A DNA stretch of 64,000 bases from Laguncularia racemosa (lineage: Eukaryota > Streptophyta > Magnoliopsida > Myrtales > Combretaceae). The stretch is from contig JBBMOL010000100.1 of NCBI GenBank assembly GCA_037954665.1, forward strand, positions 806,001-870,000, written 5' to 3'. The notes beneath the pieces were generated by a model that saw only the letters and a list, made by a program, of their open reading frames with translations, ran no database searches and was not told where the DNA came from. The position numbers and the translations under genes were made by a program. Of the stretch, positions 27,101-40,163 are shown piece by piece (the stretch's first letter is position 1; each line of letters starts with the position of its first letter).

Positions 27101-27494
27101 CATAGGACTCCATTGATGAGCTTAAGTAAACTTAGTTTTATATTTTAATGGAGAAAATAAGGGAGGCCTAGAGAGTGAGGTGCGAGAGAGAAAGAGACTT
27201 TTGGTTGAGGGAGGTAAGGGAATAAGAGTTGTAGAAAATTTCCAAACTTAAATACTCCTTAATTCAAATTATAAGGTCATTTACTAATTTAACCCTCCTT
27301 AACTATTAAAACCTAAGGGCGATTGAATAATTCTAATTACTAAACATCTAGATTTTTAAATTACTAACTTATCTTTAATATTTAAATACTAAAGTAAGGT
27401 TAACTTAGTATTTTTATTTCAAAATTTTTAATTCTACCCTTAATCAAATTTAATTATTACTCGAATTTTTAATTAGCAAATTTCAACTATTCCA
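24175..27494. mobile_element. Interval between direct repeats, possible solo LTR on minus strand
   Basis: No coding frame. On the minus strand the right part contains a CT-rich leader (reverse of GAGAGAGAAAGAGACTTTTG at about 27183) followed by words resembling splice donors such as GGTAAGT. This layout is seen in long LTRs of plant Ty3-type elements. I found no TG..CA termini or 5-bp target duplication, so this is a weak inference. Confidence 0.25.
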
Positions 27495-27694
27495 CTGTAA
27501 GTCCCTTATCTCAACACTACTCAACACTAAGTTGTGTTATTTTTCTTAGATTTACTTTCCTATGCTTAGTATTTTTTTATATATAATTTTTGTAGTATAT
27601 TAAGTATTTTGCTAGTTTTAGAAAAAAATATGAAAAGCCTAGTTATAGTTCATTCTCAATCACCATCTTTTTCATGTGATAAGTAACATTATTT
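27495..27694 (+). repeat. Dispersed direct repeat, copy 2
   Basis: Begins CTGTAAGTCCCTTATCTC and shares TATTAAGTATTTTGCTAGTT and CAATCACCATCTTTTT with the copy at 23977-24174, in the same orientation. It diverges after AACATTATTT. Confidence 0.8.
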
Positions 27695-29919
27695 AAGGTA
27701 TTTTGGAGCCTTCCTTATTGATTGGCTAAATATTTTCCATTTATTTTTTATTTTAGGATTATTTTTGCAATAAACAGGCTAAAGTAATATTATTTAAATA
27801 ATTTTTAGAAAATTTCCAACCTTGATCTTTCATCATAAATAGACTATTCATACTATGTCTTAGTGTCAACGCTTCATTTTGAAACTTCTTCAAACATGTT
27901 ATTTTATCATTATTGAAAAGGAATACGTACATGACCTATATTAAACCATTATAATATTTGTTAGTTATTTTATGATTGATAAGGATCATTTTTTAACATT
28001 TTCTATTTCAAAACTTTAACTCTTGTACACGGTACACCTAATTATTTGTAACATGAAGAGCTTATTTAGTATTTCTTTTTCCTATATCACTCATTTAATT
28101 TTATGTATCAAAGTAATCTACTATCTTGCATACTTCGTAATCAAAATCACTATCAATGATTACCATTTTTCCTATCTTAAGGAATTCATTAAAGTTTGAT
28201 TTGAATAATTTGACCTCTAAAACATCTAAGATAACTCAAAAACTCACAACTACTGCACTTGAAATCCTAAACCTATTCAATAGAATTTTTTTTTTAAAAA
28301 AAAATCACCTATATTCTTACTGCATTTATTAACTAACTCTTGTATCATACTATAAACTACCACTCTCTTAAGAAAAGTAGTAAAACTTTACTTTATCCTA
28401 AGCAAGAAACTAGTATGACGATAAAGCCTATGAAAGAATCTTATGCAAAACCTATTGTAGTACCCATTATAAAACCTTCTTTAGAAATTGCTATAAATAC
28501 TTTAGAATCACATGTTATCCCCCTTATCTACTATTAACTTAAACATAATTATTGGACTTATTAGGATTTACCTAAAATGTTATTGCACACACCATAACCC
28601 AGATAAGTTGGTCAACCTCATAGTAGTTTTATTATGTTAACAAAAGATTGTAAGTTGTGATATTGCTTATGGTTGCAATTAGTTGTTTATGCAACACATG
28701 TGATTGCTTTGTTTGCAGTAGCCGAGCTTACCTAATTAGTGTGACTTGTCATGACCTATATGTTGTGGAATGTGTATATTGATTTATCGCCCCCTAAATT
28801 GGACTAATGTTTTATATAGTTTAATAACCGGCTATGAATTGCATCCTCTCACATCATTGCATTCTGCTTACCAAATACTGCCCATTAGGAAAGAAACGTG
28901 GTTGATGTCCTTCTTTTGATCCTTACATAACTAAGTGATAGGTAAGGAGATCACTATACGGTCTACAAGCTATCGGGTTAAATAGTCTTAAATGGGTTTT
29001 GGGAGGACCCTCAAGTGGATCCATTGCGCATGCTTGAGTTTGGTGAGATGGTGTTGATTCTTGCTGAATTCTTTGAAACCTAAACTAGATTGAGGCTAAT
29101 TACTCTAATCCTATAGAGAACTAGTCAATGTTGTATGGATGGCATTTGTTATGCTACATTGCACTCTATAGGAAATGGTGCTACTTGATTGTACTTGCCT
29201 AAGTATCATGCTTTTCCCTTACCAACTTACTAAGCACATGGTTTTTACTCATTCCCTTATATAAATTTTTGTAGGTATTTACAAACTTAAGTTATCCTAA
29301 TAGAACCTATGCTAGTATGTAGGTTAAAGGAATGGGAACTAAGTGAGGATCAATCAATTGAGTTAACTTTAGGGTATATGTTCTAAAGATTTGTATAAGG
29401 CTTAAGTTCAATATAATAAGTAAACTTAAATGAATGACGCATTATTCTTCAAGGTTATGGATTGCTTCCATTTATGCTGCTATTCTGATTATGAAGCTTT
29501 AGGTATGCTAATAGTATAATAGTAGCTAAAAGCCCTATATTATTAATAGCCATTAGTATGCACAACAAGACTGGTACAATTTTTCCACCTGGAGTATGAC
29601 AGAATATGTTTTCCTTAATAACTTTTTAAGCTTTCTAAAAGAAGAGCTAAGGCTAATTGCCTTTATATGGATGGAGGTTAGAGGCAGAATTACCATTTTT
29701 CCTTAGTTTACATCATTTTCTAGCATCTATCAACATTATCCAACAACCCCCTTCCCCTCCCCACCCTAATGTTAAAAACACACCCTCGAGAAAAAAAAAA
29801 TCTCAAAATTCACCTGGTGATTAGAATAATATTTACTATTCTACATTTCATCCTCAAGCTCCTTAACTATTGGACCTTAACATACTTGATTACTCCAGCA
29901 TCTTAAGATCCATTCTTTA
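27695..29919. other. AT-rich spacer
   Basis: No gene recognised. It contains only short unrelated open frames, such as one at 28340-28537 with no familiar motif. Confidence 0.45.
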
Positions 29920-30332
29920 CACTATGTTGGGGATAGTGGAAAGGGGAAGGAAAGTTTTGATTTTTTTAATTATTTAGGAAGATGGAAAATAAGAAAGAAA
30001 GGGAATGTGAGATGATTTAAATCCCTTGAGCCTATAAAAATTTGTTCTCACCAAAAATGGAGAAAAAAGAGGGGAAAGTTCTCAAAATTACTATTTTACC
30101 CATCATAAATATTAAATTTTTAATTAAAAAATTTATTTGTTAATGACTATTTAGAATTGTAGGTTTTAAAATTTTTATAAATTAATTTTCTATTCATTCC
30201 ATTCTCTTCACTTTCTCTTGTTTTTCAAAAAATGAAAAAAAAAAAAATCTTTTCCTTTCATTTTCTTTCCTCACAATTCTTTCCCCCTACTTCCATTCCT
30301 CTCTAATTCCTTCTTCCTTCCCAAACATGGTG
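29920..30332. mobile_element. Tourist-like (PIF/Harbinger) MITE
   Basis: A 413-bp element with terminal inverted repeats CACTATGTTGGGGA and, reversed, CACCATGTTTGGGA (12 of 14 match). It is flanked by TTA at 29917-29919 and TTA at 30333-30335, the trinucleotide target duplication typical of PIF/Harbinger. The ends are purine-rich on the left and pyrimidine-rich on the right; the core is AT-rich and non-coding. Confidence 0.75.
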
Positions 30333-31384
30333 TTAGTGTTCACAATTCTCACAAGATGTTGAGCACAAGTCAAATTTTCTTGAATTTTCAACAATTTTAA
30401 TTTAACAACTTAATCGAGTTTGGGGATGTTCTTTGTCAACAATTGAAAAATACAATCACTTTTACTAAGTTTGGTAGCAAGGCTAATGTATAAGCTACAT
30501 CATCAATTCTTTCCAAACTTTCAAAAAGTCCCATATACTAGGAGTGAGTGAGTACATGGTGGATATAATATAAGGTCTTACCCATATCTTGCCATATAAG
30601 GTACTAATTCCTAAATTTTGGAATTGAGATCCACTCTGTAGCAATCTAGTTAGACCATGTATCTTGTATCATGTGAAACCTATAAAATACATAGTACCTT
30701 GAAAAACCTATAAATTTTTCTTATCTTTTGATTTTTTTAAGAATATAATTCTAGTTATGTTCCATATTTATTTATTTATTTTTATGCTAAAAGATTGATC
30801 TTCAAACATTGTATGGAAATTGAATATTAAGTGATCTTCAAACATTATAAGGAAATTGAATGTTATGTGGCACCCTTATTAAAACAATTAAATGGTAAAT
30901 GCATTTAGGTGCAGACATTATAAGAGAGAGTAGACATAACAACTAAAAAACAATTAACTTAATTAGCAAATGAAATATTTTAGAAGATATCCATGTAGAT
31001 ACATTGAACATGTAACTGCTAGGGATGCGTAATTGAGTGCTAAACAAAAAAAAGTAAGCAAGAGCCACCCAATCCTCCTAACATAACTAGACATAAAATT
31101 GAAAAGCACTGAGATGATCATTTATGAAATTAGAAAAAATATAGGCTCTTCCAACATAAAAAGTTTCAAGTAGCTGACCTAGGTTATACTACTACAAAAT
31201 AAAAGTAGCAAATGACATATTTATGTTTTCATCCGTTTTTCATTTCAATTTATATCCAAATTGTCTTTAATAGAACTTATGCTTACAAGATGAAGAAAAT
31301 ATTTTAATAAAAAGTCAGTAGCATGAAATATAGAATAATGCAATAAAATTAAATATATGATACCAAAAAAATAATAATAATATA
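30333..31384. other. AT-rich spacer beside the hAT remnant
   Basis: No gene recognised. It may include the unresolved 3' terminus of the neighbouring minus-strand hAT remnant. Confidence 0.4.
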
Positions 31385-33400
31385 AATACCTTAACTACTT
31401 CATATCTTTCAACATTTTCTAAGTACTCTTCCACAAAAATTGGCTTTCGACTATTTTTCAACTAACTTGTGCACAAACCAAACATTGAATAACACTTAAT
31501 GTCAAAGAGCTATGAAATTGATCAAGAACATGACCAAAAGTACTAAATGCAAGCTTTAATGCAACAGTCAATATAAGAATAGGCAAAATGTGCCTTGCCA
31601 TTCATGAAAAAACTCTAAATTTTGAATTATTAACTCTCCGCCATGTCAAAATCATCACAATTGTTTTCAAGTGGTTGCTCTAAGTATTATCCAACTTATT
31701 ATACACATCTCTTTCGTCGGCTTCCATAAATTTTTTTAAAGCAATCTTTAATTTTCCTAGGGGGATTATCCAAAATATGAATATTATCATCACTGATAAC
31801 TTGATGCTCCTCCATTTCCATATCATGTGAGGCTTGAGAACTTTAGTCCATAGGATACTTAGGGGCATATTCATAAAACTCAAACAATCGAATAATTACA
31901 TTTTTCTTATTCTTAAGTATTTCTTCTATTTTCTCATCATCATTACCATAAATCTCTTTGTAGCAATATCTCACAAACTTCAATTTAAACCTAGGATCTA
32001 ACACAACAACAACCATCACAATCAAATTTGTTTTTATCAACACTTGCATAATATTTGAAAAACTTTTTTCTCATTTTTTCTTGTCATTGATTGAAGAGAA
32101 AGATCTGGATCATTTTCTCGCTTATTTAAGGATGTCAAAATGCCAACAACTTTATAAAAATAAGAGTTAGATGTAGCATACAATGATCCCGATATCTTAT
32201 TTGTCATCTCATAGAATTTTCTAAAAAATCTAGACAAGACACTAGTGTTTTCCATTGTCCTCATCTTCTAATCTTTAGAAAGCTTTCTTGAACTTAAGTG
32301 CTATTTCTAATATACGATATATGGAGTTTCATCTAGTGGAAATATTTAAACACATAGATCCTTTATAAGAAATGCTTTCATGCTTAAAGCATGATGAGAA
32401 TTATTGAGTTCTAACAAGTGAACTTTTCACATATCTTACAACACTTCTAATTCAAATTATAGAATCCTAAATTTCAATTAACTCATCATTTACAATTAAG
32501 TTCAATATACAAGCAGCTCATCTCATTTGAAAGAACTCTCCATTTAGTATGATCAAACTATCACACTTATACCTTTCTTCAAGATATTTCAAAGCAATGT
32601 CATTTAAAGAAGTATTGTCAATAGTAAGGGTAGAAATCTTATTTTCTAGGCCCCATTCATGTATACATTTATCTATCATTTTGCCAATATTCTTACCCTC
32701 GTGACTAGACATAACAACAACATTAATGATCCTTTTATGCAATGTCCATGTACCAACAACAAAATGTGTTGTGAGACATAAATAGCTAAGGTCTTGTATG
32801 GAACTCTAAATATCAATTGTGAAAGCAATTATGGATTTTAAAAACTTCAATCTCTCCATCAATTGGCCCTTTTTATGAACATAAAACTTCATGCAATCCA
32901 TAGCTATGATAAAATGTAATACATGCTTAAACATTGGTTGTACTACACCAATAAAATGGTTGTTCATCAATAATAACCATTCAAGCAAGCATATGTCTAC
33001 AATATTCTTGGTAAAACTTCTAAGGCATAAGATCGTCATCATCACCATTGGTTGAATCCCCTCCACCATTTTCAAATGATGCAAAGAACTTTTGCATTTT
33101 ATCTTTATTTTTAATGTACTTAAGACACGCATTAAGATGTTTTAACATAGAAGAACTGCCCCAATTAACATTATATAATAACTCAACTTCACAATAATTA
33201 CACTTTATCTTTTTTTTTTTTTCTTTTGGTCATGTGTGACAATAATCTCACTAAAATGTTCCCAAGCAAGCGAATTTTTGTTTTTCTTGCGACATACTCG
33301 AAATGTGGAATCACTATTTGTTAGTGTAAGTGCTCTACTTGAACTTAAAATATGATTTGTCTCCTATTTGCTTTCCATTTTTACTCCAAAAACATCAAAA
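31385..33400 (-). mobile_element. Degenerate hAT transposase (BED finger to dimerisation domain)
   Basis: A broken DNA-transposon gene read on the minus strand. In order: an N-terminal BED zinc-finger region (about 33120-33310) with SLAWEHFSEI, then CNYCEVEL and MLKHLNACLK (Cys-x2-Cys ... His-x3-Cys); central catalytic-core pieces (32518-33132 and 31843-32264) including TLTIDNTSLNDIALKYL and VLDPRFKLKFV; and the C-terminal hAT dimerisation region (about 31450-31600) with LAFSTFGHVLDQFHSSLT and LVCAQ. The pieces fall in different frames separated by stops and frameshifts, one at an A-run just after the first BED motif, so no functional enzyme is made. Similar plant proteins are the RICESLEEPER/DAYSLEEPER-type BED hAT transposases. 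I could not identify termini or target duplication. Confidence 0.85.
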
Positions 33401-34196
33401 TATTAGGGGGTAAGGAATCAATCTTCTAAACCAAAATCTCCAAAAAAAAAAAAAAAAGTTTTCATGCACTAGCACTATATAGCGAATAAATTTGAAAAAT
33501 AACAAGAAACTTTGTCCTATTGTTATATGTATGGAAAACAAGAACTCTTCTATACATTACATACACATATCGAAATATAAATATATAATTTAGATAAGTG
33601 ATTTTTTTTATCAAACATCAATAAAATCAAGAAGATATAAATTGCTCCTCCATGCCTAAAAGGATCTAATAACAAATTGGCGAGATAATAACTAAGAATT
33701 ATTAGCTTGCCACGACATGCATCCTTATCTAATGACAAAGGAGGTAGGGGTGTAGCTAATATAGAAAATTATCTAAGCTAGACCTATTTTGAAGCAAGAA
33801 ATCTATGCCTTTCTTAAAGTGTGAAAAGCTCTTCCTCCTCTTGGTCATTTTCCACAATTTGTGCTAGTCTTAGATATTCTGAAAGATAATTTATTGGGAA
33901 AAGCTAACTATGATGGCTAATAACATAAAAGGACCTTGATCTCCCTTGTATACTTATGCGTCTAGTTCTTAGTGATTCAAGTTTATCTGCTTCAATTTTT
34001 AAGCATCTTTTATTCTAAGAATGTTTCTTAATCATGTTATATCCTCAGTTTTCTCCTATAAACATATTACTTTTATGTATTTCACTACACATTATATATT
34101 TAACTACCAAAAAAGATGACCTATACGTATATGCAAAATTGGCATACTATTGTATCAATGAAAACGTAGAACTTCCTTAGGTGCCCTTTCTCACAC

Positions 34197-34228
<32 letters not shown>

Positions 34229-35412
34229 GTGTTCTTAAGTTTCACAAACTTTCCCTGTTCTCTAGGACCCATTTCCTTCTTTCCTTTGATTAATTCTCTA
34301 ACTTTGATTTAACTTTTAAAAAGGGAAACTCCTTATGTTTGTTCCATCACAATATTTGTACCCCAAAGCAATCAAATTCACTTCACTCTAAGTTGTATTG
34401 TTGGACTTAATTCTTTAGGTGCTTGTTTTCGTCTCTTAAAAATAAAATAAAATAAATTTAGCCAACTAAGTGTTGAAAACTTGCTATTGCCATTGTAACT
34501 ATGCATCATGCATAGGCTTGGCCCCTTGCTATTTCCCTTTTAATAAGATACACGTTTGGCTAAAAATTATTTTAATGTAGTGTCATTATTTATTTTTATT
34601 TATTAATATTACTAATAGGGTAGATATTTGGGACCCTCAAAGTTATATCTTGTATACCTTAAGTATAGGTTTCAACATAAATATAAGGTATGACCATATG
34701 AGACATTATACTCAGACCCTATCTTATAGAAAACAAGTTTCGAAAAGTTGCTATCTAAAATCTTTCTTGTCATCCTCAATGACTACTTGAAATCTACTCA
34801 ATTGAGTGGAGTACAAGTGGGTAATTTGTATGACGAAATTACCTGCTCACTTCTACTACATATCTCAATATAAATTTAATCTTGATTTTGAGCCCTACAA
34901 CACCGTTAGTGGGTGAAATGCTAAAAACACATGACCCCTACTTAAAATTTCAAATGTCTTCTTCTCTTATCAACATAACTGTACTACTAGCATTAGACCA
35001 TAATAGCAATTCTTGATGCCATAGTTGAGTTTTAACAATTATATTAAAGTAATGGTGTACATGATTAGTAGAAAACATTTTTTGACATTTGTTATAATCT
35101 AAACTTTGATATCATAAAATATTATTGCAATAACATTAGAAGGTTGCGATTAATATTAACTTTTAGAAACATGTGATGGCAAGAGTTAGAAAGTAACATC
35201 TAGTGGTTTATTGGGTGGATAATCATCACAAAAGGAAAATGATTTTCTCTTTTTATATTTTTTTGCTATCATTATCTTCATCTTCTACCACTAAAAGCAG
35301 TTAGTATATGCAACATAGAGTACAATGCTCGTATTAAACAATTATAAAGTTTTGATCATAAAAAATTGCAAAAAGAAGTTAGAAAAATACTTTATGCAAA
35401 ACAAATATGCCC
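33401..35412. other. Spacer with poly-C tract
   Basis: AT-rich spacer with no gene. A hAT-terminus-like word TAGGGGTGTA occurs at 33745 but no partner was found. The homopolymer C run is annotated separately. Confidence 0.45.
34196..34222. repeat. Homopolymer poly-C tract (27 C)
   Basis: An uninterrupted run of 27 cytosines preceded by CTCACA and followed by TCTTTTG. It is G-rich on the minus strand. This is exceptional in AT-rich plant DNA. Its length may vary between individuals or be misassembled. Confidence 0.95.
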
Positions 35413-35415
35413 TAA

Positions 35416-36598
35416 GATAGCATTTGGTTGCATGAAAAATATAGTACTGGACTGGACAATTATTTTTGTCTTGCGTTTGATTGACAAAAATGATTTAAGT
35501 ACTGGACAAAAAAGAAATAAGGTACTAAACAAAAAGGGTTGAATTTTGTACCATGTGAAATTCAGTATAAATTTTGTGATACTGGACAAAAAATCGAGTT
35601 TTTCAATTTTCCCCAAATATCTTTCCTCAGGTCACCCTTACGCATAAAAAAAGAGGAAACCTATCTCATACCAAACTTGAGTATGATTCCTTCCTCGCTG
35701 CTCTAGTTGTCAACTTCTTCCCGCTGTCGATCGTCGTTCAGTTGTCGAGTCTTCACGCTGCCGGTCGTCGTCAGGTTCATCTACATCACATCACTACCTT
35801 CCTGTCAAAGTCTGGTTTGTCTCCTTCTCCATTTTTTTTCTTCATTTCTTGCTTGCTTTGTGTCTTCCTCGCTTCCCGTAGAAGTTTGATTTTTTGTTTC
35901 CGGCTTTCCACTCGTAGCTCCTCTTACAGAACCAAACAGCACCATAACTGTAAGCCGAAACACTTAAGTCTAGTGGCTGAGGAGTGACGACAGTGCTATA
36001 AAACAAAATTATTTCCCTCAATTCCAATTTCATTTGACGACGAGTTTCTCAAACAAAATTATTGGAATTTGCAAAATGTATCAAAGTGTTATAATTTAAT
36101 TAAAATTACAATTAAAAAAAATTAAAGAAAATTATTGTAATTTAATATATATTAATTTGTTACAATATTAATATAATTAACATTACGGTTATTAAATATA
36201 TTTTATAATTTTTTATAACAAATTTTAAAAATTACTAATATAATATTTACAATGTGTTATAGTATTAAATATAATACAAATTATTGTAATTTATAATATG
36301 AATTATTAATTTTTTTCAATCAATGAATTTACGTGAATTAAATAATCTCTTCAAATAGTATTTTCTTATAATAATATAAAAAATATATAAATAACCATGA
36401 TATTATACAAATGGTATAATTGTTAAAATTATCATGTTCAGTGCAGTACTCTGTAATTCCAAACAATTGACAGTACAAAAATCTTTGTCCAGTACCAAAT
36501 ATACCAAATGTGGTATAAAAATTTTCTTATTTAGTTTTTCTTATTTTGTACTGTCTAATACTCTTTGTATTATCCAGTATCAATAACTAAACACTACC
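35416..36598. mobile_element. Harbinger-like inverted-repeat element of 1.2 kb with GC-richer core
   Basis: Ends GATAGCATTTGGTTGCATGA and, reversed, GGTAGTGTTTAGTTATTGAT form imperfect terminal inverted repeats. They are flanked by TAA at 35413-35415 and TAA at 36599-36601, a Harbinger-type 3-bp target duplication. Subterminal words TACTGGACAA (left) and reversed GTACTGGACAAAG (right) add symmetry. A less AT-rich core at about 35690-36000 (TCGATCGTCGTTCAGTTGTC) contrasts with both arms and may be captured host DNA. Two small plus-strand open frames lie in that core but show no family motif. Confidence 0.65.
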
Positions 36599-36601
36599 TA
36601 A

Positions 36602-39600
36602 AAGACTAATAAACTCAACAGGAAGCACCGGTCTATGTTTAGTATAAGAATTCTCTCATATTATTTTTCAGCATTTGCTTTTGGTTGATGTTTGCTTTGA
36701 TATGTTTTTATTATGTACTTAAATTTGAAGCTTAGTTACTATTGTGTTCAATTGTTATAGCCCAATAAAGAGCGTCGCTAGGTTTTATTTAAAATATACA
36801 AATTTAATTTTTGTGGATTGTTGTGAGTATATAAGTTTAATTTGTTTCAATCTGCAATATATACCAAACTACACAGATATTTTATGGTTCAAAAAAAATT
36901 CTTAATTCACAATATATGCTTTAGCTTAAGATGAAAAACCCAAACATAAATTATCGATGACTCAATGCAGCTTTACCTAGTAAAAAGGAATAATGTAAAA
37001 TAGAATAGTGATTCCACCGGCTAAACTACATTAATGTAAAATAATAAGGTGGTTTGTGAAAATCAAATCAAAGTATTCCGTACTTATATTAAGTAAAAGG
37101 AATAAATAAAATAGAATAGAATAAAATAGGAATTCACAAGTGGGGTCAAATAAATATATTAATCAAACTCCTATAAACACTTAATTAAAACTAATTTTAT
37201 AAAACAAAAATGTATGACTCGAAAATATATGAAAAAAGAAGAAGCATTTTTATAGAACCTCTCGGACACTTCCTAACAGATATGCATGCATATACTAAAT
37301 ATTTTGTGCTCTCAACCTAGGTGTGGTGTTTTTCTGAAAATAAATAAATGACTTGGTCGTGGTGTGGTGTGTTTTGATTTATTGAACAACTAGTGGTTCG
37401 GCCCAAAACTTCCAAACTGTTTCCTGAGCCTTGAGCCCAGACCCAGACGTGTCTATAATAACACTGTATGTGATGTTTCACATTGTCTTTTGTTAACTAT
37501 TTTAACAAAGATTAATTATATATATTAAATTTTTATTATTAATTACTATTAAATTTATATTATTAACATATAAATTAAAAATTAAATCGATTTTCCATCA
37601 CAATTTGTACTCTCAATCAAAACAATCCAACTAAGTCAATGAAATCCACCCACCTGGCCACCTCTCCCTGACCGACACGCCTCTCAAAAAACCCCAACCA
37701 TCAAAACCAAACTAAAAATCTATAATTCATGTGTCCCGCTAACTGACCAGTGACCAGTGCAGTGCCCCTGTTATCATCACGTGTGCTCTTAAGTACTTAA
37801 CCAATTTCCAATATTTATTATATAACAAAACCAAATGTCTCGATATATAAAATAATTATTTATTTAATATTTCAATAAATGGTCTCATAAATATTTTTAT
37901 ATTTTAAAATGTTTATTGTAAGGTTAAAGTATAGAAAGCTAATTTTAATGTTACATTTTAAAAAAAAATGATTTTGTTTATTAATAAGTTCAATTGAAAG
38001 TCCTTTTAATTAAATGTATATTTTCTAATAAGTTAGTAGTTTTATTTTTTATTTTGATAGTTTTTACTATTTTATGTATTAGCTAAGGTTGATTATCAAA
38101 TTGAACTAGATCAATGGAAAAAAAAATGAATAAAATTAAATTGTAAGATATGGTTCTTTTATATTTTTATTTGGCTTGAAGTTCGATTTGAAAATTTGAA
38201 CCAAACTGAAATGTTTAAATCTAAATTGAATCGTTTTTTATTAAAAAAATAAGTAATAATTTTTTTTAGTTTAAACCCTATTAATATTATAATCTAACCT
38301 TAATTATTTTTTTTGTTTTAGCTTATTTTGGTCTAATAACTTAATTAATTATACAAACTAAAAAAAAAAATAAATATTTTATATAGTCTAATATCATAAA
38401 ATGATAACATTAATACTATCTAAGAGACTAAGGATTTTAAATTAAACCATTTTAAATATGATTTAGTTTGATTCAACTGTTGAACCTAGTCGAATTGAAT
38501 CATGAATTATCCTAAAATTGCATTCCTCATTTTAAATAAAGAAACTAAATTTGAGCAAATTGAACTTGAAAATTGCAAAAGTTTCTAATTTTTATAATAG
38601 TTTTCATTTTATCATGCATTATGTTTGACTCCTTTTTTACTTTTGATACACACATGTGCACATCTATCTAATAGGATATAAAAGTATCAAATCATATAAT
38701 TTACATCCAATGCATACGAGGTTTATTGCCGTAATGAGATGGACAATAATCATCGCAACAGTGTGGAGTTATCCTTCTATTAACTACCAAATGCCAATAC
38801 AAAAAACTTTATTTATGTGTTTCTTTAAGATATTACCACTTGTAGATACCATTTGTATTGAAAAACTTTTTTTAATGCTAACAAATAAATTAAATTTCCA
38901 TGACAATGTCTGTAGGATGTGAGTTTTATTCATGTGTTTATATCAACATGATGAAATTGAAAATATATCTGAATAGTATTTTAAGAAGAAAATGAATGGT
39001 CATAAACGATGAATGATGAAATATATTTTATGGTTTTTGCTTTTTGTAATAAGTAAATAAGTTTGTGTCTTGAGTATTTGTTGAATTAAAAATATTAAAT
39101 TTTATTATATTAATTAAGAGTTTATATCGAGTGAATACATAGAATGTTCGAATCCATATTGTTTATATCGTGGAAAATAAGTTTTAGGATAAGTTAGGAT
39201 AAGTAAGTATAAATAACAAAGATTATGTGCCTTATATTTTATTTTGTAAATTTTATTAATTTAGATTCATTTATAACATTATGGACTCAATGATGGTATC
39301 TATCAACACTTTTCAAGTTAAAAGAAGGAAATAATTGTTTAATTTCTTTTTTAAAGTAGAATGTTGAGTCATAATTAGCGATTCGATTGATGATAAACAA
39401 TAATAATAATAAAAAAAGCATACAAGTATTATAATATGCCTCTCCATGTTATCTAGTAATCATATATGTAAAGTTATAATCGGTAATTTGATAGCAAAAG
39501 CAATAAGAACTCCAATATAGAATATTATTTCTAATATCACATGATATGATTGATTAGATAATATTTTAAAATTTAATATTGACTCATTAGAGTCATATAA

Positions 39601-40163
39601 ATCGATACCCAGAACTCCTAATCAAATTTTGTATCTTCTGACTTTTTTTTAAAATATAAAAATAGATACGGAGTAAATTTTGAAAAATTGAAATGAAGTC
39701 CATGCTACAAGCTTCTGCTTACCACCTGTTGAGATCAATGCAATAACGTGTGATATGGTGATCCTATATCCTGTTGACGCGGCAGTGCATTAATTCATAT
39801 AGCAAGTGCAATGTAGCCGGATGGCCTCTCAGCGGACCTACATTCTTTATTTAATTTATTAAAGGTACCCACAGCATTTATCGACGGCTACAGAAAAAAA
39901 AAAAAAAAAAGAGACAGAAAAGAAAAATGAGAATCTCGAAGTGTGGGAATTTTTCTAAAATTTTTAGAAGGAAAATCTCATTTTACAATTTCCATTGGCC
40001 TTTCATTTCAACGCTTCAATAATAAATAATAAAAAATAAAAAATAAAAAAAAAAGAAAGAAAGAAAGAGAGAAAGAAGGAAAAAAAAAACTCTCCCAGTA
40101 GGGAGAGAGAGATATACAGACACACACACACACACACGAAGAAGAACTTCCAACCAACTAGCC
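36602..40163. other. AT-rich spacer and ABC1K3 upstream region
   Basis: No gene was found. The last roughly 450 bases are less AT-rich (39720-39890) and end in a purine- and CA-repeat-rich leader (40030-40140). This is probably the ABC1K3 promoter and 5' leader. Scattered GGTTCAAATT-type words near 38.2 kb suggest an eroded repeat. Confidence 0.4.
40120..40138 (+). repeat. CA microsatellite in probable ABC1K3 leader
   Basis: A run of CA dinucleotides starting about 44 bp upstream of the ABC1K3 ATG, preceded by a GA-rich stretch. Confidence 0.85.

Noticed and set aside
33745..33754. TAGGGGTGTA as terminus of the hAT remnant at 31.4-33.4 kb
   Set aside because: It is oriented as a left end pointing away from the remnant, and no matching right end or target duplication was found.
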